Source: Amycolatopsis echigonensis
GTDB lineage: Bacteria; Actinomycetota; Actinomycetes; Mycobacteriales; Pseudonocardiaceae
DNA: 64,000 bases
Assembly (NCBI RefSeq): GCF_014174495.1
Contig: NZ_JACJHR010000021.1
Span: 1 to 64,000 of the forward strand
Direction of reading: 5' to 3'
Under the pieces are notes generated by a model. The model ran no database searches and was not told where the DNA came from. It worked only from the letters and a program-made list of their open reading frames with translations. Each line of letters opens with the position of its first letter. Position 1 is the stretch's first letter. Of the stretch, positions 42,975 through 51,550 are shown in pieces. The translations under genes were made by a program, and so were the position numbers.

Positions 42975-43979
42975 GCCAGTAACTGGGCGCACTTGTGAGC
43001 TGGTGAGTCATCAGACGACGGAAGAAGTCGTCGAACACGTTTGCTGCGTGAGGTCGGAACGCTTTCGCCGCCTGCCTAGTGCCGCAAGAGTGCGGCCAAG
43101 GCTCGAGCTACCGACACCGCAAACAGCCCTGTACCTTGGCACGCGTCCTCGAGCAGAGTGGGCGGAGCGCAGGCCTGAAAAGTGACGCTCTTCGCTGCTG
43201 AGACTCGGCAACCGCCAACCGTTTTACCCGTGGGTCCGCGGCCGGTAGTCGCCGAACCGGTGACGACGGGCAGGCCCTCGTCTGCGGAGCAGGTGGGCTG
43301 GCACGTAGTGGCTGACCGGCCGTGAAAATTGGTCGTCGGCGGTGACGAGCTCGTAGGTAACCCAGCTGAGCATTCCTCCGTCCTCGCGGCGAGCCCGCTC
43401 GAACAGCAGGCCGGGACCGTCGGTCTCGGTCCGCAAGCCAGCGCGGTTGCGTGCGACGAGGATTTCCGTACACAGCACGAGCAGCTTGCGCACGCCTACC
43501 CAGACCGGAATCGGCGGACTCACTCTCCGAACGGTTGACGGCCACTCGTCCACCACAAAATCACCCTGCTCGTATCCACAGCCTGGGCCGCCTGCAGCCC
43601 GGCAACCCGTACTCAGAGCCGAACATGCGTTCGACCCTGAGTCACATTGGTCTAGCCGGAGCGGCGGGTTACCCGTCGTCGCCCAGAACGTCACGCTTCT
43701 TGATTGAAAAGGCAAAAGGGGAATCGGCATCATTGCACCCTGGGCGCCCCGTCGTGTCGGGCGGATCCTGCGCGGGATCGCAACCCGTCGCGGCGCACGA
43801 GTCGTTGTGGAGGCGATGGTGGGCGGCCCTCCCGTTCCGCCCACCATCCTGGTTGCCCATCGGACAGCCTTCCCCCATGCCGCAGCTCTCAACTGGCGAG
43901 CAGGCTGGCTGCTCCGGCCGCACCGGACGTGGCAGCGATTGCCGCGGCGACGGTGGCGGCTGCGTCCCGAAAGCCGTTG
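42975..43979. other. Stretch without a convincing gene
   Basis: About 1 kb between the monooxygenase gene and the glycosyltransferase remnant. Minus-strand frames are open, as is usual in GC-rich DNA, but none has a ribosome site plus a recognisable product. The frame ending at 43224 has an ordinary-looking segment (WVGVRKLLVLCTEILVARN) that I cannot assign. The base composition is locally more AT-rich than the flanks. It may be a junction between the accessory region and the arsenic block. Confidence 0.4.
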
Positions 43980-44258
43980 CCCCCAGCACTTTGCCGACGG
44001 CGGCGCGGATGTCCGCAGGTGTGGCTGGTTCGCCGTCGAGCGCGATTCCGGCATCCCGCTCGGCGAGGCGTGCGGCCAGTGCCGGTTGACGGCGGCGTGC
44101 TCGGGCAGCCCGGCCACGGGCACGGCGTGCCGCATGGCCGCGGCCACTGTGCCGTGACCGGCGTGGGTGACCACGGCGGCCGCGTCCAGGAGACCCTCGG
44201 CGTGGGGGACGAATGCGACAATGGCGGCGTCGCCCGGCACGCGCACCCGCTGGGTCAC
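43980..44258 (-). pseudogene. C-terminal remnant of a UGT-type glycosyltransferase
   Basis: Reading leftward, VAFVPHAEGLLDAAAVVTHA followed by GHGTVAAAMRHAVPVAGLP is the nucleotide-sugar-binding motif of GT1 enzymes. After AAVNR the frame shifts, and the expected continuation LAARLAERDAGIALDGEPAT then PADIRAAVGKVLG is in another frame. Only about 100 C-terminal residues remain, without start context or the N-terminal acceptor domain. The remnant abuts the DinB-like stop (GTGA), so the deletion joined two unrelated genes. Confidence 0.7.
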
Positions 44259-44779
44259 TCGGAGCCGGAGTGCAGCGTGAGCTGTCGTGCGTGGTGGTCG
44301 AAGTGCCGGGTCGGGAACCGGTAGACGTCGGCCAGTGACATGCGGTCGCGGAAGTAGGGGTCCCAGCGGGTCGGAAAGTGCATCGTCCGGGCGAGGGCGG
44401 CCTCAGTTTCCCGGTCGAGTCGCTGGTGCAGACGCGCGATCGCGCGGTCTGCGACAGCTGCCATCCCCCGGCGTTTCAGGAGGTTCCCTCCGAGGCGGGA
44501 ACCGACGTAGTTCACGGCATCGAAGGGGACGGTCACCGCGTTCAGGGCCTGTGCGTAGCGCTTGCCCACGCTGTCAGGGAGCCGGTCGAACAGTGCGACC
44601 AGGTTCCGCAGTGCCCAGACGATCAGGTAGCCGAGCAGCATGTGGAACAGCAGTTCGCGGTTGGTCCAGCGGGTCCCGTTGCTGGCGCGGCGCAGGTCCG
44701 CGTCGCTCGCCTGGTCGAGAAGCCGGTGAAACTCGGTGCGAGCACGCTCCATCTCGTCGTGAACGGCCTGCCTGTCCAC
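44255..44779 (-). CDS. DinB-like four-helix protein
   Basis: The 174-residue protein has the DinB/maleylpyruvate-isomerase-like pattern: FHRLLDQASDADLRRASNGT then RWTNRELLFHMLLGYL with a His in the second helix, and DHHARQL near the end as further possible metal ligands. The family includes metal-dependent thiol or mycothiol transferases, but the substrate here is unknown. GTG 44779 is the best start. It lies 40 bases after the ArsR-ArsN gene on the same strand, so it may belong to the arsenic or mycothiol stress response. Confidence 0.65.
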   Translation of the reverse strand: MDRQAVHDEMERARTEFHRLLDQASDADLRRASNGTRWTNRELLFHMLLGYLIVWALRNLVALFDRLPDSVGKRYAQALNAVTVPFDAVNYVGSRLGGNLLKRRGMAAVADRAIARLHQRLDRETEAALARTMHFPTRWDPYFRDRMSLADVYRFPTRHFDHHARQLTLHSGSE

Positions 44780-44819
44780 GCGTTCAGTGTCCGCCTCGCG
44801 AGACGGGAAATCCAGCCGC

Positions 44820-45659
44820 TCAGTTGACGGGGCTGCGGCGTTCGAGGAAGACGGTGTCGTGCCAGGTTCCGTCGCGTTGGGCGATGCGTTCGCGGACGCC
44901 GATGGTGCGGTAGCCAGCGGAGTGGTGCAGGGCGAGGCTGGCGCGGTTGTCGGTGAAGATGGAGGTTTGCAGGGTCCAGAGTCCGGCGTCGTCGGCGGCC
45001 ATGACCTGTGTGCGCAGCAAGGCTTTCCCGACGCCGCGGCCGCGGTGGGCTTCGGCGATGTAGACGGAGGTTTCGGCGACGCCGGAGTAGCAGTCGCGGT
45101 TCGAGACGGGGCTGGCGGCGGCCCAGCCGACGACTTGTCCGTCACGGTCGGCGACCCACCGGTGCCCGGGCAGCCACGTCGCGTCGAGGGCTTTGCGGGC
45201 GGGGACCGCGGTGTCGAAGGTCGCGATGCCGGTGGCGATGCCCTCGCCGTAGATCCGCCGCACGGCGGTCCAGTCCGCGGGTTCGAGGGCGCGGACGGTG
45301 ATGTCGGCGGGCACGTCGTCGGGGCAGCAGGGGCGGGGGCCGAGCAGGCCCATGACGGCGTCGGCGGCGTGCGGGAGCCCGGTGCAGCAGGCTTCGTTGA
45401 CGGTGACGACGGTGGCGGTGCCGACCTTTTCCAGGTGCACGAACCCGACGTCGGCGAGCTTGCGCACGTGATGCGACGTCGTGGACTGGCTGGTGCCGAG
45501 GATCTCGGTGAGCGCGCCGACGGTGATGCCGCGCGGGCTGGTGGACACGGCGTGCAGCAGCCGGACGCGGACGGGTTCGGCGAGGCAGGCGAACCAGTCG
45601 GCGTAGGTGGCGGCGTCGGCGGTCGGCAGCACTTGGGCCTGGGGCAGCGCGATCGGCAT
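44820..45659 (-). CDS. arsN: ArsR-ArsN fusion: arsenic regulator joined to GNAT N-acetyltransferase
   Basis: The 279-residue protein joins an ArsR winged helix (about residues 15-100, LAEPVRVRLLHAVSTSPRGI; TSQSTTSHHVRKLADVG) to a GNAT domain (about 120-275, IYGEGIATGIATFDTAVPAR; GRGVGKALLRTQVM) of the phosphinothricin/arsinothricin acetyltransferase type. Cys pairs CC near residues 93 and 109 could bind arsenite. It may both sense arsenic and detoxify an organoarsenical. TATACT ends six bases before ATG 45659, so the transcript is probably leaderless. It is divergent from the flavoprotein gene. Confidence 0.85.
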   Translation of the reverse strand: MPIALPQAQVLPTADAATYADWFACLAEPVRVRLLHAVSTSPRGITVGALTEILGTSQSTTSHHVRKLADVGFVHLEKVGTATVVTVNEACCTGLPHAADAVMGLLGPRPCCPDDVPADITVRALEPADWTAVRRIYGEGIATGIATFDTAVPARKALDATWLPGHRWVADRDGQVVGWAAASPVSNRDCYSGVAETSVYIAEAHRGRGVGKALLRTQVMAADDAGLWTLQTSIFTDNRASLALHHSAGYRTIGVRERIAQRDGTWHDTVFLERRSPVN

Positions 45660-45663
45660 GCGG

Positions 45664-45745
45664 ACAGTATATCGATCGCGGTCGATGGTTGCATCCATCG
45701 ATCGCGCTCGATACAGTCTGGCTCGTTAATCGAGTCCGATCGATG
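45664..45745. promoter_or_regulatory. Divergent arsenic promoter with three ATCGAT-type operator boxes
   Basis: Two 16-bp direct repeats, ATCGATCGCGGTCGAT (45671-45686) and ATCGATCGCGCTCGAT (45697-45712), differ at one base. A third inverted copy, ATCGAGTCCGATCGAT, is at 45729-45744. Leftward -10 TATACT is at 45671-45666. Rightward, TTGCAT (45689) and TACAGT (45712) have a 17-base gap. The boxes overlap both promoters, as expected for an autoregulating ArsR. Confidence 0.7.
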
Positions 45746-45760
45746 AATCAGGGGTGTGGG

Positions 45761-47101
45761 ATGAGCGAGTACCCGGTCGTGGTGGTGGGGGCGGGCCCGG
45801 TGGGGCTGGCCGCGGCGGCGCAGCTGCTGGAGCGGGGTCTGGAGCCGCTGGTGCTGGAACGCGGGCCGCGTGCGGGTGCTGCGGTAGCGGCGTGGCATCA
45901 CGTCCGGTTGTTCTCGGCGTGGTCGGAGCTGGTCGACCCGGCGGGCGGCCGTCTGCTGGAGCCGACCGGGTGGGTCCGTCCGGACGGCGCGGAGTACCCG
46001 ACAGGCCGCGAATGGGCCGAGCGGTACCTGCAGCCGCTGGCCGAGGCGCTGGGGTCTCGGGTGCGGTTCGGCGCCGAGGTGGTCGGGGTCGCGCGGCGGG
46101 GCCGGGACCGGGTGGTCGACAGCGGCCGCGACGACGAGCCGTTCTCCGTGCACGTGCGCACCGCCGCGGGCGAGCAGCGGCTGCTGGCTTCCGCGGTGAT
46201 CGACGCGTCCGGGACGTGGGGAAGCCCGAACCCGCTGGGCGGCGAGGGCCTGCCCGCGATCGGCGAACACGCCGCAGCCGACCGGATCGTCTACCGGGTC
46301 CCGAATCTGGGCGACGCGCAGGTGCGGGTTCGGTACTCCGGCAAGCACATCGCGGTGGCGGGCAGCGGGCATTCGGCGCTGACGGCGTTGGTGGCGTTGT
46401 CCGGGCTGGCGAAGGAAAACCCGGCGACGCGGATCAGCTGGGTGCTGCGCCGCGGCGGGATCGGCACCGCGTTCGGCGGCGGCGACGCCGACCAGCTGCC
46501 CGCCCGCGGCGCGCTCGGCACGCGCGCGAAGGAAGCGGTGGAAGCGGGGCTGGTCTCGGTGGTGACCGGGTTCCGCACCGAGACCGTGGAGCGCGACGAC
46601 ACCGGCCGGTTGAGCCTGGGGTCGGCGAACGGGCAGCGGCTGTCCGATGTGGACGAAGTGGTGGCGTTGACCGGGTTCCGCCCCGAGCTGGGGTGGCTGT
46701 CGGAGATCCGGCTGGAACTCGATGCGACGCTGCAGGCTCCGGTGCGGCTGGCGCCGCTGGTCGACCCGAACGTGCATTCGTGCGGGACGGTGTACCCGCA
46801 CGGCGCGAAGGAACTCGCGCACCCGGAGACCGGGTTCTACCTGGCCGGGATGAAGAGCTACGGCCGCGCGCCGACGTTCCTGGCGATGACCGGCTACGAG
46901 CAGGTCCGCAGCATCGCCGCCGCACTCGCGGGCGACCACGAGGCCGCGGGCCGGGTGGAGCTGGTCCTGGCCGAGACCGGCGTGTGCGGCGGGGCGGGAC
47001 TGTTCGACGACCCCGGCACGACCGCAGCGTCGGACGGGTGTTGCGGTCCGGCGGAGCCGGAGGTGCTGACGCTGGCCGCGCCGTCGCGCGCCGGGAACTG
47101 A
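45761..47101 (+). CDS. NAD(P)-binding flavoprotein of the arsenic operon
   Basis: The 446-residue protein has an N-terminal FAD site VVVGAGPVGLAAAAQL, a second dinucleotide site HIAVAGSGHSALTAL near residue 200, and a C-terminal Cys pair in SDGCCGPAEPE. It resembles flavin-dependent monooxygenases seen in actinobacterial ars operons. A role in oxidising or reducing an arsenical is inferred from context. ATG 45761 follows the operator region, with GGGGTGTGGG upstream. The MFS gene starts 6 bases later. Confidence 0.78.
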   Translation: MSEYPVVVVGAGPVGLAAAAQLLERGLEPLVLERGPRAGAAVAAWHHVRLFSAWSELVDPAGGRLLEPTGWVRPDGAEYPTGREWAERYLQPLAEALGSRVRFGAEVVGVARRGRDRVVDSGRDDEPFSVHVRTAAGEQRLLASAVIDASGTWGSPNPLGGEGLPAIGEHAAADRIVYRVPNLGDAQVRVRYSGKHIAVAGSGHSALTALVALSGLAKENPATRISWVLRRGGIGTAFGGGDADQLPARGALGTRAKEAVEAGLVSVVTGFRTETVERDDTGRLSLGSANGQRLSDVDEVVALTGFRPELGWLSEIRLELDATLQAPVRLAPLVDPNVHSCGTVYPHGAKELAHPETGFYLAGMKSYGRAPTFLAMTGYEQVRSIAAALAGDHEAAGRVELVLAETGVCGGAGLFDDPGTTAASDGCCGPAEPEVLTLAAPSRAGN

Positions 47102-47107
47102 CGCGGC

Positions 47108-48322
47108 GTGCGCGGCACGGCGACGGCGCGGTCCGCGGCACTGCCGGTGTCCGGGCTGCGCCGAGTGCTGGCCGTTCTCTGTCTCACCGAGATCACCAGC
47201 TGGGGCGTGCTCTACTACGCGTTCCCCGTGCTGGCCCCGGACATCAGCCGCGACACCGGCTGGCCCGCGGCCGCGGTGACCGCCGCCCTCTCCGGCGCGC
47301 AACTGGTGTCCGCCGTCGCCGGAATCGGGGTGGGCCGGTGGCTGGACCGGCACGGCCCGCGCGTGCTGATGACGGTCGGGTCGCTGCTGGCGGTCCCGGC
47401 GGTGGTGCTGGTCGCGACCGCGCAGAACCTCGCGTGGTTCATCGCGGCGTGGGCGCTGGCCGGGCTGGCGATGAGCGCGACGCTGTACCCGCCCGCGTTC
47501 GCCGCGCTGACCCGCTGGCACGGCCCGCGTCGCGTCCCGGCGCTCACCACCCTCACCCTGGTGGCCGGGCTGGCCAGCACCGTGTTCGCGCCGTTGACCG
47601 CGCTGCTGGCCGCGTACCTGGACTGGCGCCACACCTACCTGGTGCTGCTGGCGATCCTCGCCGCGGTCACCATCCCCGGGCACTGGTTCGGGCTGCGCGG
47701 GCCGTGGCCGCCCGCCGAACCCCCACAACACGAGGCGGCGCACGGGGACCCGGCGCGGATCGCGCGCAGCAGCGGGTTCCGGATCCTGGTGACGGCATTC
47801 AGCCTGGCGACGTTCTCCGTGTTCGCCGTCGTGGTGAACCTGGTGCCGCTGCTGCTCGAACGCGGGATCAGTCCCGGCACCGCCGCGCTCGCGCTCGGCC
47901 TCGGCGGCACCGGGCAAGTCCTCGGCCGTCTCGGCTACGCCGCGCTCGCCCGCCGCACCGGCGTCCGCGCCCGCACCGCCGCCTCCCTCGCCGCGACGTC
48001 GCTGACCACCGTTCTGCTGAGCCTGCTCACCACCACCGTCGCGCTGATCGCCGCTTCGGTCGTGGCGGGGATGGCGCGCGGGGTCTTCACCTTGCTGCAG
48101 GCCACTGCGATCACCGACCGCTGGGGCCCGGCGCACTACGGCCGCCTCAACGGCCTGCTCTCCGCCCCGATGACCGTCACCATGGCGCTCGCCCCGTTCG
48201 CCGGGTCCGCCCTCGCCGCCGCGTTCGGCAGCTACCGCCCCGCCTTCCTCGCCCTCGCCGCGGTCAACCTCGCCGCCGCGGTCCTCGCCCTGACCGTCAC
48301 CCCGACCCGGAGCACGCCATGA
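47108..48322 (+). CDS. MFS transporter of the arsenic operon
   Basis: The 404-residue protein has 12 predicted helices and the loop motif GRWLDRHGPRVLM between helices 2 and 3, typical of major facilitator carriers. It lies between two flavoproteins in the ars operon, so an organoarsenical or modified arsenic species is the likely substrate; it lacks the companion dehydrogenase expected of an ArsJ system. GTG 47108 follows the flavoprotein stop by 6 bases, and its stop overlaps the next start (ATGA). Confidence 0.8.
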   Translation: MRGTATARSAALPVSGLRRVLAVLCLTEITSWGVLYYAFPVLAPDISRDTGWPAAAVTAALSGAQLVSAVAGIGVGRWLDRHGPRVLMTVGSLLAVPAVVLVATAQNLAWFIAAWALAGLAMSATLYPPAFAALTRWHGPRRVPALTTLTLVAGLASTVFAPLTALLAAYLDWRHTYLVLLAILAAVTIPGHWFGLRGPWPPAEPPQHEAAHGDPARIARSSGFRILVTAFSLATFSVFAVVVNLVPLLLERGISPGTAALALGLGGTGQVLGRLGYAALARRTGVRARTAASLAATSLTTVLLSLLTTTVALIAASVVAGMARGVFTLLQATAITDRWGPAHYGRLNGLLSAPMTVTMALAPFAGSALAAAFGSYRPAFLALAAVNLAAAVLALTVTPTRSTP

Positions 48323-49401
48323 CCGAAGACCCGCACGCGATCGTCCTCGGCGGCGGCCAGTCCGGCCTCGCCGCCGCCCACGCCCTCCTGATGAGGGGCC
48401 TGCGGCCGCTCGTGCTGGAAGCCGGACCCGAACCGGTCGGATCCTGGCCGCACTACTACGACAGCCTCACCCTGTTCTCCCCGGCCCGCTACAGCAGCCT
48501 GCCCGGCTGCCCCTTCCCCGGCGACCCCGACCGCTACCCGCACCGCGACGACGTCGTCGCCTACCTGCGCCGCTACGCCGCCGCACTCGACGCCGACATC
48601 CGCACCCGCCACCGCGCCACCACGGTCACCCGCGACCGCGACGGGTTCGCCGTCCGCACCGAGCACGGCGATGCCTTCACCGCGCCCGCGCTCATCGCCG
48701 CCACCGGAGGCTTCAGCCGCCCCCACACCCCGGCCCTGCCCGGACTCGACGAGTTCGCCGGGACCGTCCTGCACTCCAGCGAATACCGCAACCCCGCGCC
48801 GTTCGCCGGGCAGCGGGTCATCGTCGTCGGCGCCGGGAACTCCGCCGTGCAGATCGCCGCCGAACTCGCCGAACACGCCCGCGTCACCCTCGCCACCCGC
48901 GCGCCGATCCGCTTCGCCCCGCAACGCCCGCTCGGCCGCGACGCGCACTGGTGGACCGCCACGCTCGGCCTCGACCACCTTCCCGTCGGGCACCTCCTGT
49001 CCGCCCCGCCCGCGACACCCGTGGCCGACCCTGGCCGCTACCAGGCCGCGGTCGCCGCCGGGCGGCCCGACCGGCGGCCGATGTTCACCCGCCTCGACGG
49101 CGACAGCGTGCACTGGCCCAACGGCACGAGCGAACCCGCCGACACGATCGTTCTCGCGACCGGGTTCCGGCCTGGACTGTCCTATCTGGACGGAACTGGG
49201 GCGTTGCGGGACGGGATCCCGTTGCAGAGGAAGGGGTTGTCCACGACCGTGCCCGGGCTCGGCTATGTCGGGCTGGAGTGGCAGCGCAGCTTCGCCTCCG
49301 CCACCCTGCGCGGCGTCGGCCGCGACGCCGCCTACCTCGTCGACCGGCTGATCGGCACCCCGGTGTCGGCCGGGCGGCGGTGCTGCCAGCCGGTCAGCTG
49401 A
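48319..49401 (+). CDS. arsO: ArsO-like flavin monooxygenase
   Basis: The 360-residue protein has two dinucleotide-binding motifs, VLGGGQSGLAAAHALL at residue 9 and VIVVGAGNSAVQIAAELA near 172, with the sequence SLTLFSPARYSSLPG characteristic of ArsO-type proteins. It ends in a Cys pair (RRCCQPVS) that could hold arsenite. Its role in arsenic operons is still debated. ATG 48319 overlaps the MFS stop. Its last 23 bases are duplicated 1.2 kb downstream. Confidence 0.82.
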   Translation: MTEDPHAIVLGGGQSGLAAAHALLMRGLRPLVLEAGPEPVGSWPHYYDSLTLFSPARYSSLPGCPFPGDPDRYPHRDDVVAYLRRYAAALDADIRTRHRATTVTRDRDGFAVRTEHGDAFTAPALIAATGGFSRPHTPALPGLDEFAGTVLHSSEYRNPAPFAGQRVIVVGAGNSAVQIAAELAEHARVTLATRAPIRFAPQRPLGRDAHWWTATLGLDHLPVGHLLSAPPATPVADPGRYQAAVAAGRPDRRPMFTRLDGDSVHWPNGTSEPADTIVLATGFRPGLSYLDGTGALRDGIPLQRKGLSTTVPGLGYVGLEWQRSFASATLRGVGRDAAYLVDRLIGTPVSAGRRCCQPVS

Positions 49402-49403
49402 GC
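49381..49403. repeat. Left copy of a 23-bp direct repeat at arsO 3' end
   Basis: The 23 bases TGCTGCCAGCCGGTCAGCTG plus AGC cover the arsO stop codon. The identical sequence occurs at 50563-50585, at the 3' end of the convergent arsR. Between them lies the DUF4238 segment. Confidence 0.9.
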
Positions 49404-49499
49404 CTGGCCTTCAGCAGCCGGAGCGATTCCGGTAACTGATTCCTGTCGGTGCTCGATGACATGCTTGCCGCGGAAGGTGCTGACGAACAGGGGCGCGCG

Positions 49500-50449
49500 A
49501 TGAGCAACGACCACACCGTGCCGCAGATGTACCTGCGGCGGTTCGGCTGGCAGCGGAAACCCGGCAGCCGCGAGTGGTTCATCTCCACCCGCAACATCGA
49601 CTGCCTCGACCAGCCGTTCGGATCGAACATCCGGAAGGTCGCCGCGGTGGGCGACTTCTACGGCGAACGGGCCGAGAAGCTGCTGTGCAACCCGAAAAGC
49701 AGGCGGTGCCCGCGTTCGACACGATGCTCGAAGACCCCCGGGGCGCACTGCCCGGGCCGGGCCGGTGGCCGTTGCCGGCCAACGAGCGTGCCGCGCTGGC
49801 GTGGTGGATCGCCTCGCAGATCGTGCGGACCGTCCGCCAGCGGAAACGTCTGCAACACCTCGCCGGCGACGGAACCGGCCAGCTGGCGCTGCCCCAGTCG
49901 ATCAGGTCAGCGGCGGGCCGCGACGAGCAGCTCCGGTTCATGGGAGAACAGCTCGCCCGGCTGAGCTGGGTGATCTTCGATCGGCCGTGGGGCCTCGGGT
50001 TCAGCGACCTGTGCCTGTGGACCGGCGACGTGCCTGTCGTCGTCCTGAACGCCCAGGACGCCCAGAACCAGCTGCTGGCGACCGCGTACTGCGACGTCAT
50101 CCTGCCGCTCGACCCGCACCGCTTCCTGCTGCTGCCCGGCCACCGCGCGAGAAAGGAAGACCCCCGGAAGCGGGTCGACCACCGGTTCAAAATGGAGGGC
50201 GGCACGGGACAGATCGTCAGCCAGATGATCTTCGACGCCGCCGACTCCCAGGTGTTCTGCCACCGTGACCACGACCCGACCCCGCACTTGCGGCTGACCG
50301 GGCCACGGCTGCCGACGCCCTGGACCGGAGACAGTCACGGGGGCCCGACCTGGATCGTCGAATACGCGAGCATGAATCCGGGCTGGACCGTCGAGCGGCG
50401 CTGGCTCAGCGAGCACCCGCCGCCACGAGATTCGTCGCCCGCAGCGTGA
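49500..50449 (+). pseudogene. Frameshifted DUF4238 gene
   Basis: ATG 49500 begins HTVPQMYLRRFGWQRKPGSR, the N-terminal motif of DUF4238 proteins, and continues to KLLCNP. The expected sequence EKQAVPAFDTMLEDPRGALP is in another frame from 49691 on and runs to 50449. Adding one C to the CCC run at 49691-49693 would restore one frame of about 316 residues. DUF4238 proteins are uncharacterised and often found in accessory DNA. It is flanked by a 23-bp direct repeat. It is mutated or a sequence error. Confidence 0.75.
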
Positions 50450-50562
50450 TTCTCCTTCCACGGCTCGGAGTTCGTGCTCAAGCAGTTTCCCCGAAGGACT
50501 GAGACTCCCGTCCCTGACCACGATGCCGTAGAACCGACACCGCGGCACCAGGCCGGCGGCGC

Positions 50563-50585
50563 TGCTGCCAGCCGGTCAGCTGAGC
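50563..50585. repeat. Right copy of the 23-bp direct repeat at arsR 3' end
   Basis: A perfect copy of 49381-49403 that overlaps the stop of the convergent arsR gene. Joining the two copies would place arsO and arsR tail to tail with overlapping stops inside TCAGCTGA, which looks like the arrangement before insertion. Confidence 0.9.
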
Positions 50586-50917
50586 GGCACCGCCAGCAGC
50601 CCGGACAACGCGGACATGGCTTCCTCGCGGGTCCGGTAGCGGATCGAGGTGCCGCGGCGTTCTGTCTCGACCAGTCCGGCCTCGCGCAGCACCTTCAAGT
50701 GGTGCGAGATCGTCGGCCCGGTCACCGCGAACGCCGCTGCCAACTCCCCGGCCGAGGTGTCCCCACCCGCGCAGATCAGCGACAGCAGCCGCAGCCGCAC
50801 CGGATCGGCCAGCGCCCTGAACCCGGCCGCGAACTGCCCGGCGTCCTCGGCAGACAGCGGCTCCTGCACAAGCGGTGCGCAGCACGCCGCGGTGGACGCG
50901 GGTGTCGGGTCGGGCAT
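50576..50917 (-). CDS. arsR: ArsR-family regulator
   Basis: The 113-residue protein has the ArsR winged helix (FRALADPVRLRLLSLICAGG; VTGPTISHHLKVLREAGLVE). A Cys pair in TAACCAPLV near the N-terminus could be its arsenite site, like actinobacterial ArsR types with N-terminal Cys. ATG 50917 has no clear ribosome site. It is convergent with arsO across the inserted DUF4238 segment. No operator is evident immediately upstream. Confidence 0.85.
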   Translation of the reverse strand: MPDPTPASTAACCAPLVQEPLSAEDAGQFAAGFRALADPVRLRLLSLICAGGDTSAGELAAAFAVTGPTISHHLKVLREAGLVETERRGTSIRYRTREEAMSALSGLLAVPLS

Positions 50918-51067
50918 GGCGTGATCGTCGCAGGCACTCCCGGCGGCCGGGCCGACGGGTCAGGCCCGGGGCGGTCTCCCGGCCCAGGCGAGCGCGGCGA
51001 GCGCCAATGCCGTGCAGGCGGCGACGTAGCCGTGTCGACGCGCTCAGCAAGACCGCGAGCGGAGAGG

Positions 51068-51103
51068 TTGACAGCGATTTAGCAGTTTAGTTAGCTTCTA
51101 AGC
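51068..51103 (+). promoter_or_regulatory. Candidate leaderless promoter of the XRE gene
   Basis: TTGACA (51068-51073), a 17-base gap and TTAGCT (51091-51096) end 7 bases before ATG 51104. There is no ribosome site, so the mRNA probably starts at the ATG. The stretch is AT-rich, with repeated TTAG units that could bind the product. Confidence 0.5.
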
Positions 51104-51493
51104 ATGCCGACTACGGCGCTCAGCGAACTGCTCAACCGCCGTCTCGAACTCGCTGGCTTGTCCCAGAAGGAACTCGCGGAGAAGGTTGCCGTCACGCCCG
51201 GCCGCATATCGCAGATCATGGGAGGGGAGCGTCCCGGCGAATCGCTCCTAGAAAAGATCTGCGAGGTGCTGCACATCCCCGAGGAGATGCTGCTAAACGC
51301 GGAGATCAGGCAGATCGTGCCCGGGGTTGCCCTCGACCCGTTCGAGCAGATGGTGCTGGGCCTCAACGACCTCTCGGACGAGCAGCAAGACGGCCTGCTC
51401 GCGGTCTACGCGTCCTACACCGGACGGTCTTCCCTGCGCAACGCTGCGACCTACCGGAAGGTTCGCGACAGTTCGGGCGGCGACGACGGATGA
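51104..51493 (+). CDS. XRE-family regulator inside the arsenic block
   Basis: The 129-residue protein has an N-terminal Cro/C1 HTH (LNRRLELAGLSQKELAEKVA; TPGRISQIMGGERPGESLL) and a helical tail. It sits between arsR and the broken flavoprotein gene, in the opposite direction to both, and is not a usual ars component. The likely leaderless promoter and AT-rich leader differ from the neighbours, so it may have come in separately. It ends 57 bases before the convergent flavoprotein stop. Confidence 0.78.
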   Translation: MPTTALSELLNRRLELAGLSQKELAEKVAVTPGRISQIMGGERPGESLLEKICEVLHIPEEMLLNAEIRQIVPGVALDPFEQMVLGLNDLSDEQQDGLLAVYASYTGRSSLRNAATYRKVRDSSGGDDG

Positions 51494-51550
51494 CCTGATC
51501 GCGTTCCGCCGGAAACGACCGTGCTCGCGCATGGTGGATGTCAAGGCAGG

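Noticed and set aside
43224..44258. One long minus-strand gene of 344 codons
   Set aside because: Only its first 60 residues match a glycosyltransferase, which then continues in another frame. The rest has no family likeness.
44255..48136. A 1293-codon minus-strand open frame opposite the arsenic operon
   Set aside because: Only the last 174 codons (DinB-like) are real. The rest lies opposite well-supported genes and is Arg/Pro-rich.
45754..49401. A 1215-codon plus-strand frame through the arsenic operon
   Set aside because: It is a shadow frame of the flavoprotein and MFS genes until it enters the true arsO frame at 48319.
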